64,000 nucleotides of DNA from Herbidospora yilanensis (GTDB taxonomy: Bacteria; Actinomycetota; Actinomycetes; Streptosporangiales; Streptosporangiaceae): positions 37,180 to 101,179 of the forward strand of contig NZ_BBXE01000041.1 in NCBI RefSeq assembly GCF_001570565.1. Direction: 5' to 3'. Made by a program: the position numbers and the translations under genes. How positions within the stretch are numbered: position 1 is the first letter of the stretch; each line of letters begins with the position of its first letter. The notes under the pieces were generated by a model. The model was not told where the DNA came from. It worked only from the letters and a program-made list of their open reading frames with translations, and did not search any database. Shown here piece after piece: positions 42,207 through 49,829 of the stretch.

Positions 42207-42598
42207 GCTCGCCTCCCCAGTCGCCGGGCCGCCGCCCGGGTGGCGGTCGTGCCCGCCCACACGGCGGCCAGCGCCAGCAGCGGCGTCACCACCAAGTAGA
42301 CCAGCGCCGACAGGGGCGCGCCGCCCGCGAACAGCAGGCCGACGTCGGCGATGTAGGTGGAGAAGGTGGTGTAGCCGCCCAGCACCCCGACCCCCAGAAG
42401 GGGGCGTACCCACGAGGGGGCGGCCCAGATCTCGGTGACGGCCACCATCAGGACGCCGATCAGCAGGCACCCGGTGACGTTGATGAACAGGGTCGTCCAC
42501 GGGAACCCGGGGGCGCTCGGGAAGAGCACCCCCAGCCCGTAGCGGACCAACGACCCGGCGACCCCGCCGGCCGCGATCACACCGAGTGTTCCGGTCAA
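42203..42598 (-). CDS. crcB: fluoride channel subunit CrcB/Fluc (copy 1)
   Basis: About 131 residues if TTG 42598 is used; GTG 42580 is an alternative giving six fewer residues, and neither has a clear ribosome site. Four transmembrane helices with [31 protein letters not shown] and [17 protein letters not shown]. It overlaps the DUF190 gene (ATGA) and begins 17 bp after the mycoredoxin stop, so a four-gene transcript with mycoredoxin is possible. No upstream fluoride riboswitch is visible in the short leader. Confidence 0.92.
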   Translation of the reverse strand: MTGTLGVIAAGGVAGSLVRYGLGVLFPSAPGFPWTTLFINVTGCLLIGVLMVAVTEIWAAPSWVRPLLGVGVLGGYTTFSTYIADVGLLFAGGAPLSALVYLVVTPLLALAAVWAGTTATRAAARRLGRRA

Positions 42599-42615
42599 GG
42601 CAGGCCCGCGGTTGC

Positions 42616-42867
42616 TTATATCGCCTGGCCCATCGTCGCCAGGCGACGCTTGACCTCGATCACCGAAGGGTTGGTGGCCGCGCTGCCGTCGGGGAACACG
42701 ACCGTCGGCACCACGCGGTTGCCCTGGTTGACACTCTCGACGAACGACGCCGCCTGGGGGTCGGCCTCGACGTCGACCTCCTCGTAGGCGATGCCTTCGC
42801 GGTTGAGCTGGCTCTTGAGCCGCTTGCAGGGGCCACACCACGACGTGGTGTATACCGTGAGCGCCAT
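42616..42867 (-). CDS. mrx1: mycoredoxin Mrx1 (glutaredoxin-like)
   Basis: 83 residues from ATG 42867 with GAAAGGGA upstream. It is a compact thioredoxin fold with [12 protein letters not shown] (active site CGPC), [13 protein letters not shown] (the cis-Pro TVP region) and [12 protein letters not shown]. It reduces mycothiol-protein mixed disulfides; the mycobacterial protein usually has CGYC, so the CGPC here is a variant found in other actinomycetes. Position between nudC and uvrD2 follows Rv3198A. Confidence 0.92.
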   Translation of the reverse strand: MALTVYTTSWCGPCKRLKSQLNREGIAYEEVDVEADPQAASFVESVNQGNRVVPTVVFPDGSAATNPSVIEVKRRLATMGQAI

Positions 42868-42927
42868 TGTCGTCCCTTTCTGTCGGCAGCCATTGCCAAC
42901 ACAACAGATGGTGCTCATCTTCCCGGT

Positions 42928-43863
42928 CTAGTAGGCCAGATGTCCGATGACCCACGACTGGATCGTCTCGGCCACGCCGGGCTCCCGGAACAGGGGCGAG
43001 CTGTGGTTGCGTCCAGGGTAGGCCCGGACCGACATGTCGATCCCGTAGACCGCCAGCGACTCGCGGAGCAGTTCGCTCTGGTAGGGCGGCACGAACTCGC
43101 GGGCCGAGTGGACGCTGAGCATCGGCGCGTCGCCGTAGGAGGCGTGGAACGGCACCTCCATGCTCGACCAGATCCGGGGGCACTTGTTGGGGCCGCAGCC
43201 CCCGGCCAGGGCCACCGCGGCCTGGCGCAGCTTGCGCTGCTCGTGGGTGGCGCCGGGGCCGCCGTCGGAGTAGGCGGTCAGCGGGGAGATCACCGGCGAG
43301 ACGCCGACGACGGCCCGTAACCCGGGCAGCCCGTCGCCGTAGGTGCCCACGGAGGCGGCGATGTGGCCGCCGGCCGAGAACCCGATGACGGCGTAGCGGT
43401 TGGGGTCGAGACCGAACTCCGCGGCCATGCGGCGGGTGGTGGCGATCGCCTCAAGGGCGTCGTCGCGCTGCGCCGGCCACCGCGCGTCGCCGGACAGCCG
43501 GTAGTTGACGTTGACGACCACGTAGCCGAGGTCGAAGTAGCTGCGGGTGACGGCCTTCATGTAGGCCTTGTCGCCGCCCGACCACCAGCCGCCGTGGATC
43601 ATGAACACGACCGGGCGGACGAGCTGGTCGTTGGCGCGCCAGTAGACGTCCATGCGCTGCTTCACGTGGCGGCCGTACTTCACGAGCGTCTTGCGCTCCT
43701 GGACCGGCGGCGGCGTGGACGACGTGGTCGGCGAAGGCGAGGAGACCGGCGTCGGAGAGGCCGTGGCGGCCGGCTGCGGGCTGACGGCGTGCGCGCCCGC
43801 GCTCATCGGAGCGCCGAGGACGGCGGCGAGTGCGAGCGCACCGGCGACGGCCGCTTTCTTCAA
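42928..43863 (-). CDS. secreted alpha/beta-hydrolase (BD-FAE/carboxylesterase-like)
   Basis: 311 residues. A signal peptide (VAGALALAAVLGAPMSAGA) is followed by a Pro/Ser/Thr linker (~35-55) and an esterase domain: VVFMIHGGWWSGGDKAYMK (oxyanion HGGW), nucleophile GFSAGGHIAAS, and catalytic His in YPGRNHSSPLF. The bifunctional deacetylase/feruloyl-esterase-like group commonly has this HGG motif. It may act on polysaccharide esters or environmental esters outside the cell. It is on the same strand as mycoredoxin, 60 bp away, and divergent from uvrD2. Confidence 0.92.
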   Translation of the reverse strand: MKKAAVAGALALAAVLGAPMSAGAHAVSPQPAATASPTPVSSPSPTTSSTPPPVQERKTLVKYGRHVKQRMDVYWRANDQLVRPVVFMIHGGWWSGGDKAYMKAVTRSYFDLGYVVVNVNYRLSGDARWPAQRDDALEAIATTRRMAAEFGLDPNRYAVIGFSAGGHIAASVGTYGDGLPGLRAVVGVSPVISPLTAYSDGGPGATHEQRKLRQAAVALAGGCGPNKCPRIWSSMEVPFHASYGDAPMLSVHSAREFVPPYQSELLRESLAVYGIDMSVRAYPGRNHSSPLFREPGVAETIQSWVIGHLAY

Positions 43864-44012
43864 CGGTCTGAAACCTCCCCGCGCGGCCCCCGTCGTGCCC
43901 TCCGGGGACGCTCCCTCTTTGCCTTCGGCGACCCGGCTCTTGAGACGCGCTTGGCCGGGTGCTGGAAGGATGATGCCAGCAGATCACCCGCCGCGCACGT
44001 TGGAGGCCGCAT

Positions 44013-46055
44013 TTGGACGTCCTTTCGGGCCTCGATCCCGAGCAGCGGGAGGTGGCCGAAACGCTGCGGGGTCCGGTGTGCGTGCTGGCCGGCGCAGGTA
44101 CCGGCAAGACTCGGGCGATCACCCACAGAATCGCCCATGCGGTACGAACCGGTATCGCCGACGCGCCGAGCGTGCTCGCTGTGACGTTCACCACCCGGGC
44201 CGCCGGAGAGCTCCGCCACCGGCTGCGCGAACTGGGCGCGCCGGGCGTCCAGGCGCGCACCTTCCACGCCGCCGCGCTGCGCCAGCTCACCTACTTCTGG
44301 CCGCGCGTCATCGGCGGCGACCCGCCCCAGGTGATCGAGTCGAAGCTGCCGCTGCTGATCGAGGCGGCCCGCATGCTGCGCCGCAACCCCGACCGCGCCG
44401 AGCTCCGCGACGTCGCCAGTGAGATCGAGTGGGCCAAGGTCACCCAGCACGGCCCCGACGACTACCCGGCCGCCGCGCTGAAGGCCCGCCGCAGCCCGCC
44501 GATCCCGGCCGAAGACGTCGCCCGCCTCTTCGACCAGTACGAGAAGCTCCGCCGCGCCCGCCACCTGGTCGACTTCGAGACCATCCTCGAACTCACGGCC
44601 GCCGTGATGACCGAGCACCGCGAGGTCGCCAACCAGATCAGATCGCAATACCGCTACTTCGTGGTCGACGAATACCAAGACGTCAACCCGCTCCAGAAGC
44701 TCCTGCTCGACACCTGGCTCGGCGGGCGCGACGACGTCTGCGTGGTCGGCGACCCCAACCAGACGATCTACAGCTTCACCGGCGCCAGCCCCCACTTCCT
44801 GACCGGCTTCGGCGTCGAACACCCCGGCGCGACGGTCGTGCGGCTGGTCCGCGACTACCGCTCGACCCCCGAGGTCGTCACCCTGGCCAACCGGGTGATG
44901 GCCCGCAGCCCCCACCGTCTCGAACTCGTCGCCCAGCGCGAGCCGGGCCCCGAACCGGTCTTCACCGAATACGACGACGAACCCGCCGAGGCCATGGGCG
45001 TGGCGCTCCGCGTCAAGAAGCTGATGGCCGACGGCGTCCCGACCAGGGAGATCGCGGTCCTCTTCCGGGTGAACGCCCAGTCGGAGGCCTACGAGCAGGC
45101 CTTCACCCAGGCCGGCGTGCCCTATCTGCTGCGCGGCGCGGAGCGTTTCTTCGAGCGCCCCGAGGTCCGTCAGGCCGTCGTCCTGCTGCGCGGCGCCGCC
45201 CGGTCGGCCAACGACGAGGAGCCGCTGGCCCCGGCCGTCCACGCGATCCTGGCCGGCATCGGCCTGACCCCCGAGCGGCCCGGCGGCGGCGCCGCCCGCG
45301 CCAAGTGGGAGTCGCTGAACGCCATCGCCGAACTCGCGGAGGACCTGGCCGCCAGGGGCGGCGACCTGCCCGCGTTCGTGGCCGACCTCGAACGCCGCGC
45401 CGCCGAACAACACGCCCCGCCGGTCGAGGGCGTCACCCTGGCCTCGCTCCACGCCGCCAAGGGCCTCGAATGGGACGCCGTCTTCCTGGTCGGCCTCACC
45501 GAGGGCATGCTCCCGATCGTGTACGCCGAGACCCCCGACCAGGTCGAGGAGGAACGCCGCCTTCTTTACGTGGGCATCACTCGCGCCCGCGTCCACCTCA
45601 ACCTGTCGTGGGCGCTGGCCCGCTCGCCGGGGGGCCGCCGGTCCCGCCGCCCCTCGCGCTTCGTGGAGTCCCTGGCCGGCACACCGGCCAGCCAGCCCTC
45701 GTTCACGCCGCAGCCCGCCACCCGCAGGAGCGTCGCCGCCCCCGCCACCTGCCGGGTGTGCGCCCGCACGCTCGCCACCGGCCCGGAGCAGAAGCTCGGC
45801 CGCTGCGCGACCTGCCCCGCCGAATACGACGAGGCGCTGCTGGAGGAACTGAAGGCCTGGCGCGCCGAGGCGGCCAAAGAGGCCAAGGTGCCGAGCTACG
45901 TCGTGTTCACCGACGTCACCCTCCAGGCCATCGCCGAACGTGCCCCCGCGACCGAGGAGGCCCTCCTCGCGATAGCCGGGATCGGCCGCGTCAAACTGGA
46001 GCGATACGGTCAAGCCGTGCTCTCCCTCGTCCGACGCCGTCTGGAGGCCTCGTGA
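44013..46055 (+). CDS. uvrD2: UvrD2-type superfamily 1 DNA helicase with HRDC domain
   Basis: 680 residues from TTG 44013. Motor motifs: LAGAGTGKTRAITHR, AVTFTTRAAGELRHR, FVVDEYQDVNPLQK, VVGDPNQTIYSFTGA, LHAAKGLEWDAVFLVG, EERRLLYVGITRARVHL. After the motor comes the tetra-cysteine motif (CRVCARTL and CATC) and an HRDC domain (~600-680), the layout of mycobacterial UvrD2. It unwinds 3'-5' and is important for DNA repair. It is coupled to tesB by GTGA. Confidence 0.95.
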   Translation: MDVLSGLDPEQREVAETLRGPVCVLAGAGTGKTRAITHRIAHAVRTGIADAPSVLAVTFTTRAAGELRHRLRELGAPGVQARTFHAAALRQLTYFWPRVIGGDPPQVIESKLPLLIEAARMLRRNPDRAELRDVASEIEWAKVTQHGPDDYPAAALKARRSPPIPAEDVARLFDQYEKLRRARHLVDFETILELTAAVMTEHREVANQIRSQYRYFVVDEYQDVNPLQKLLLDTWLGGRDDVCVVGDPNQTIYSFTGASPHFLTGFGVEHPGATVVRLVRDYRSTPEVVTLANRVMARSPHRLELVAQREPGPEPVFTEYDDEPAEAMGVALRVKKLMADGVPTREIAVLFRVNAQSEAYEQAFTQAGVPYLLRGAERFFERPEVRQAVVLLRGAARSANDEEPLAPAVHAILAGIGLTPERPGGGAARAKWESLNAIAELAEDLAARGGDLPAFVADLERRAAEQHAPPVEGVTLASLHAAKGLEWDAVFLVGLTEGMLPIVYAETPDQVEEERRLLYVGITRARVHLNLSWALARSPGGRRSRRPSRFVESLAGTPASQPSFTPQPATRRSVAAPATCRVCARTLATGPEQKLGRCATCPAEYDEALLEELKAWRAEAAKEAKVPSYVVFTDVTLQAIAERAPATEEALLAIAGIGRVKLERYGQAVLSLVRRRLEAS

Positions 46056-46918
46056 ACTCCGCCCTCAAGGAGTTGCTCGACCTGCTCGACCTGGAGCAGA
46101 TCGAGCTCGACATCTTCCGCGGCCGCAGTCCCGAGGAGCGCATCCAGCGGGTCTTCGGCGGCCAGGTCGCCGCCCAGGCCCTCATGGCGGCGGCCCGCAC
46201 GGTCGGCCCGGAACGTCAGGTCCACTCGCTGCACGCCTACTTCATCCGTCCCGGCGACCCGGCCGTGCCGATCGTCTACACGGTCGACCGGGTCCGCGAC
46301 GGCCGCTCGTTCAGCACCCGGCGGGTGGTCGCCGTCCAGCACGGCAAGGTCATCTTCACCATGTCGGCCTCCTTCCACATCGAGGAGGAGGGCGTCCACC
46401 ACCAGGCGGTAGTGATGCCCGACGTACCGGGCCCCGAGAGCCTGGCCCCCTTCCAGGACAGGCTGCGCAAGCTCATCGGCGACGACCCCGAGTGGTCGGC
46501 CTGGTTGTCGCGCCCGCGCCCCCTCGACGCCCGCTACGTCACCCCGCTCACGTGGGAGGCCAACCGCGACCCGAGCCTGATCGGCCCGGAGAACCAGGTC
46601 TGGTTCCGCTACGACGCCGACCTCCCCGACGACCCCCTGCTCCACGTCGTCCTGGCCGCCTACGCCTCCGACTACACCCTCGTCGACACCGTGCTGCTCG
46701 CCCACGGCCTGGCCTGGGGCACGTCGAACATCTCCGGCGCCTCCCTCGACCACGCCATGTGGTTCCACCGCAGGTTCCGCGCCGACGACTGGATCCTGTA
46801 CGCGCAGGAATCCCCCTGGTCCGGCGGCGCCCGCGGCCTCGCCCAGGGCCGGATGTTCACCGCCTCCGGCGAGCTCGCCGTGTCGGTCGTGCAGGAGTGC
46901 CTCATCCGGGTTGGCTGA
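46052..46918 (+). CDS. tesB: acyl-CoA thioesterase II (TesB)
   Basis: 288 residues from GTG 46052, overlapping the uvrD2 stop. A double hot-dog fold: RVFGGQVAAQALMAAARTV, VHSLHAYFIRPGDP, and the second half with ASDYTLVDTVLLAHG, SLDHAMWFHRRF, RGLAQGRMFTASGELAVSVVQE. The Asp/Gln/Thr residues of TesB-type enzymes appear to be present. It cleaves medium/long acyl-CoA. No metabolic partner is next to it; coupling to uvrD2 is likely positional. Confidence 0.93.
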   Translation: MNSALKELLDLLDLEQIELDIFRGRSPEERIQRVFGGQVAAQALMAAARTVGPERQVHSLHAYFIRPGDPAVPIVYTVDRVRDGRSFSTRRVVAVQHGKVIFTMSASFHIEEEGVHHQAVVMPDVPGPESLAPFQDRLRKLIGDDPEWSAWLSRPRPLDARYVTPLTWEANRDPSLIGPENQVWFRYDADLPDDPLLHVVLAAYASDYTLVDTVLLAHGLAWGTSNISGASLDHAMWFHRRFRADDWILYAQESPWSGGARGLAQGRMFTASGELAVSVVQECLIRVG

Positions 46919-46948
46919 ACCCGGAAAACTTCTATGTAATCGCAGGTC

Positions 46949-46987
46949 GAAAATGTGTTGCCCACTCGGCAGGTTGCCGTTTAGGGT
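46949..46987 (+). promoter_or_regulatory. whiB7 promoter with A/T block
   Basis: A -35 TTGCCC (46958-46963) and a -10 TAGGGT (46982-46987) are 18 nt apart. An A/T block GAAAAT (46949-46954) lies 3 nt before the -35. WhiB7 activates promoters with such an A/T patch just upstream of -35 by its AT-hook with sigma-A, so autoregulation is predicted. Confidence 0.7.
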
Positions 46988-47051
46988 CATGCACATGCGA
47001 GTCGGACACTACTGTCCGGCCCCCCGAGAAAGTCACCAGGAGGTGAGCCCA

Positions 47052-47270
47052 GTGCTGAGCATCAGAATGACGAACGCCACGCCGTGGCTCGCCGCCGCAT
47101 GCCCTGCCACCGATGCCGCCCGTTATGGCTCGCACGCCAAACTGCGCGTCGATGGCGCCTTCGCGCCGAACCCGCTAGTCCGGCGTACGCGTATCGAGCA
47201 GACCAGCCACACCACCAAGCGTGGAGTGGGGCGTCCGCGTCCTGCCTGGAGTCGACCAGTCACAACCTGA
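47052..47270 (+). CDS. whiB7 leader upstream ORF (regulatory)
   Basis: 72 codons from GTG 47052, with AGGAGG 8 nt upstream, ending TGA 47270. The peptide starts MLSIRMTNATPWLAAACPAT and is Thr/Arg-rich later; it has no recognisable domain. Its last codons overlap the 5' strand of the antiterminator (47234-47251), so translation to the end would block that hairpin. Whether the full peptide or only the early codons matter cannot be told from sequence. Comparable leader ORFs precede whiB7/wblC in other actinomycetes. Confidence 0.7.
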   Translation: MLSIRMTNATPWLAAACPATDAARYGSHAKLRVDGAFAPNPLVRRTRIEQTSHTTKRGVGRPRPAWSRPVTT

Positions 47271-47297
47271 CCGGTCAGTCAGCCTCCAGGCCGCGGA
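47234..47297 (+). promoter_or_regulatory. whiB7 leader antiterminator
   Basis: TCCGCG (47234-47239) pairs with CGCGGA (47292-47297), and CCTGGAG (47245-47251) with CTCCAGG (47284-47290), with 5-nt and 1-nt bulges between. The 3' side shares bases 47289-47297 with the terminator stem, so the two hairpins exclude each other. A palindrome CTGACCGGTCAG (47267-47278) lies in the loop. Confidence 0.65.
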
Positions 47298-47332
47298 TCC
47301 CCACATCGGATCCGCGGCCTTCTTGTTTTTTC
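47289..47332 (+). terminator. whiB7 leader intrinsic terminator (attenuator)
   Basis: A perfect 12-bp stem GGCCGCGGATCC (47289-47300) and GGATCCGCGGCC (47308-47319) with a 7-nt loop is followed by TTCTTGTTTTTTCT. It lies 66 bp before the whiB7 start, which is typical of an attenuator rather than a gene end. It is one of the strongest terminators in the window. Confidence 0.88.
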
Positions 47333-47397
47333 TCCGGCCCGTATCCCCCCACTGCAGAGGACAGACGACCAACCCGATTCACAAAGAGGTGACGCAG

Positions 47398-47661
47398 ATG
47401 GCGGCCCCGGTCATGGACCTGATCGAAGCCGAAATCCCCTGTCGTACCGACCCCGACCTCTGGTTCGCCGAGTCTCCCGAAGACGTCGAGTTCGCCAAGG
47501 CGCTCTGCGGCGGCTGCCCCATCAGGGAGACCTGCCTGGCCCGGGCCCTCGAGCGTGAGGAGCCCTGGGGCGTCTGGGGCGGCGAGCTGATCCTGCGAGG
47601 CACCGTGGTTCCGCGCAAGCGGCCCCGTGGTCGCCCCCGCAAGACCCCGCTCCCGCTCTGA
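47398..47661 (+). CDS. whiB7: WhiB7 redox-sensing transcriptional activator of intrinsic resistance
   Basis: 87 residues from ATG 47398. Four Fe-S cysteines (IPCRTDP, LCGGCPIRETC), the GVWGG turn, and the C-terminal AT-hook RPRGRPRK identify WhiB7 rather than other Wbl proteins. It binds a [4Fe-4S] cluster and sigma-A and switches on drug-resistance genes after ribosome inhibition. Expression is probably controlled by the leader attenuator and by autoregulation. The order uvrD2, whiB7, ABC1 kinase is that of M. tuberculosis. Confidence 0.96.
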   Translation: MAAPVMDLIEAEIPCRTDPDLWFAESPEDVEFAKALCGGCPIRETCLARALEREEPWGVWGGELILRGTVVPRKRPRGRPRKTPLPL

Positions 47662-47712
47662 CGAAGACCGACAGACAACCCGACCCGAAGACCTGCAGAA
47701 AAGAGAAGTGCG

Positions 47713-47895
47713 ATGACCTTCCACACCTCCACCGCCCCACATCTGTTCCAGGAACTGGTGGATGAGCGAATACGAGGGCTCCAGCGGGAAGCCGCGGAGC
47801 ACCGCCTCGCCAGCCGTGTGGTCAACGCGAACAAGGCCCGGAAACGGGCCGCCCGCGCCACCGCCGCCCTCCAGGCGGCCCTGTCGAGGCTCTAA
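47713..47895 (+). CDS. small basic alpha-helical protein downstream of whiB7
   Basis: 60 residues from ATG 47713, with AAGAGAAG just upstream. It is probably one long amphipathic helix (ELVDERIRGLQREAAEHRLA followed by an Arg/Ala-rich stretch). It is not a recognised family. It lies 51 bp after whiB7 and before a strong terminator, so it belongs to the whiB7 transcript and might be induced with it. Confidence 0.7.
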   Translation: MTFHTSTAPHLFQELVDERIRGLQREAAEHRLASRVVNANKARKRAARATAALQAALSRL

Positions 47896-47910
47896 CGGCC
47901 ACTTGTAGAG

Positions 47911-47946
47911 AAAGGCCCGGGTGTACCACTACACACCCGGGCCTTT
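47911..47946 (+). terminator. intrinsic terminator of the whiB7 transcript
   Basis: Perfect 14-bp inverted repeat AAAGGCCCGGGTGT (47911-47924) and ACACCCGGGCCTTT (47933-47946) with an 8-nt loop. Confidence 0.88.
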
Positions 47947-47962
47947 CCGCATGCTTGCGACC

Positions 47963-48356
47963 ATGACGGAACCGGATTTCCCCGCCACCGCCCGCGCGGC
48001 CTACGACGCCGTCGCCGCCGACTACGCCCGGGACGTCCCCGAGCGTTACCACTCGCAGCCGCTGGCCCACGCGATGATCCCGGTCTTCGCCGAACTGGTC
48101 AGGGCCGGGGGCGGCGGCCTGGTGGCGGACGTGGGCTGCGGCCCCGGCCACGTGACCGCGCACCTCCGCACTCTCGGCGTGACCGCGTTCGGCCTCGACG
48201 TCTCCCCGGAGATGATCGCGTCCGCCCGGAGCGCCCATCAGGGCCAGCGCTTCGAGGTGGGCGTGATGAACACCCACGGGTGAGGACGCCAAGCGCGGCT
48301 TCCCCCAGGCGTACTTGCCGGCCCGCCGCCCGGTCGAAGAGCAGCCGCCCGAGTAG
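47963..48356 (+). pseudogene. class I SAM-dependent methyltransferase, internally deleted
   Basis: From ATG 47963 the frame reads a normal methyltransferase N-terminus: AYDAVAADYARDVPERYH, SAM-binding VADVGCGPGHVTAHLR, LDVSPEMIASARS. It breaks after RFEVGVM and stops at TGA 48283. In another frame from about 48262 the family's usual C-terminal end appears (EDAKRGFPQAYLPARRP) to TAG 48356. The middle ~90 residues are missing and the two pieces are out of frame, so the gene is a relic made by an internal deletion. A short protein of 106 residues could still be made from the first part but would lack half the fold. Confidence 0.7.
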
Positions 48357-48494
48357 GCGACCGGCTCATGCCGGCCGCCCCAACTCCCCGACCGCGCCGG
48401 GCGCGCGGCCGTCGGCGGCGGTGAGCCTCACCGGTCGACGCGGTCGCCACTACGGCGCCTGGCCGAGCACCGCCGTCAGCCAGGCCGGGCCGGC

Positions 48495-49829
48495 TCAGGA
48501 GGCAGGGGCCGGTCTCTGGTTCTCCTCGTCGGCGAAGCCGGGCACCCACGTCAGGACCTCGTCGCGGAAGCGGGCCGTCGTGCCGAGCTGGCACAGGACG
48601 CCCACTCCCGCCGCGTGGACCCGGTGGATCAGCACATAGGTGGCGGGCAGGTTGAGGTGGCGGACCACGTTCGTCGGGCGGAGGTCGGTCGCGCTGGCCG
48701 CCTGGGCCTGGAGCCACTCTCTGCTGAAGCTGAACTCCTCGACCTGGGTCGGTTCGACGTAGGGCGCCAGGAACGCCCGCAACGCCTCGACGTCGATCTC
48801 GATGTGCGGGCGGATGAAGCCCTCGGCCCGCAGGCCCTCGACGACCGTGTCCATGTCTCCCTGGTTGAACAGGCGCACCAGCCGGCCGAACACCGGGGGG
48901 TAGCCGTCGGGCAGGCGGTTGACCGCGCCGAAGTCGAGCACGCCGAGCCGGCCGTCGGGCAGCATGCGGAAGTTGCCGGGGTGCGGGTCGGCGTGCAGCA
49001 TGCCCACGCGGGCGGGGGAGCTGAACAGGAACCGGGTCAACAGCAGGCCGGCCCGGTCGCGTTCCTCCCGGCCCCCGTCGGTGATCACCTTCGACAGGGG
49101 GGTGCCGTCGATCCACTCGGTGACCAGGACGTGTTCGTTGGCCGCGATCACGTCGGGGACCCGGAAGTCGGGGTCGTCCTTGAAGGCGACCGCGAAGGCG
49201 TGTTGCGCCTCGGCCTCCAGGAAGTAGTCGAGCTCCTCGACCACCCGGTCTTTCAGCTCGGCCAGCACGGCCTTGACGTCGAGGCCCGGCAGCAGCGCCC
49301 CGAACAACTTGCCCAGCCTGGCGAGCTGGTTGAAGTCGGAGATCAGCGCCTTGCCCGCACCGGGATATTGGATCTTCACGGCGACCTCGCGGCCGTCGTG
49401 CCAGACCGCCCGGTGGACCTGCCCGATCGAGGCGGCCGCGGCCGGGCGGTCGTCGAAGGACAGGAAGTTCTCCTGCCAGTCGTCGCCCAGCTCTTCGGCG
49501 AGCACCCGGTGGACCGTCGCGGCGGGCAGCGGGGGCGCGGCGTCCTGAAGCCTGGTCAGGGTGGCCCGGTAGGGTCCGGCGATCTCGCTCGGCAGCGCCG
49601 CCTCGAAGATCGACAACGCCTGGCCGAGCTTCATCGCCCCGCCCTTGAGCTCACCGAGGATCTTGAAAATCTGCGCCGCAGTACGCTCCTGGATCTCCTG
49701 GGCGACGATTTCCGCGGACTTCCCGCCGATCCGTTTCCCCAGGCCGAGAGCAGTGCGCCCGGCGAACCCCAGGGGCAGGGCCGCCAGCTTCGCCGAGCGC
49801 GTCACGGCGTTGCGCGGAAGGTCACTCAC
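48495..49829 (-). CDS. ABC1/COQ8 (UbiB-like) atypical kinase family protein
   Basis: 444 residues from GTG 49829. ADCK signatures: GELKGGAMKLGQALSIFEAA (KxGQ motif), AAASIGQVHRAVW, VAVKIQYPGAGKAL, HVLVTEWIDGTPL, LHADPHPGNFRM and VLDFGAVNRLP. COQ8-type proteins bind ATP and support lipid/quinone metabolism; the actinobacterial member (Rv3197) has been tied to macrolide resistance and the WhiB7 regulon. It overlaps the ThiF-like gene upstream as GTGA. Confidence 0.94.
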   Translation of the reverse strand: MSDLPRNAVTRSAKLAALPLGFAGRTALGLGKRIGGKSAEIVAQEIQERTAAQIFKILGELKGGAMKLGQALSIFEAALPSEIAGPYRATLTRLQDAAPPLPAATVHRVLAEELGDDWQENFLSFDDRPAAAASIGQVHRAVWHDGREVAVKIQYPGAGKALISDFNQLARLGKLFGALLPGLDVKAVLAELKDRVVEELDYFLEAEAQHAFAVAFKDDPDFRVPDVIAANEHVLVTEWIDGTPLSKVITDGGREERDRAGLLLTRFLFSSPARVGMLHADPHPGNFRMLPDGRLGVLDFGAVNRLPDGYPPVFGRLVRLFNQGDMDTVVEGLRAEGFIRPHIEIDVEALRAFLAPYVEPTQVEEFSFSREWLQAQAASATDLRPTNVVRHLNLPATYVLIHRVHAAGVGVLCQLGTTARFRDEVLTWVPGFADEENQRPAPAS

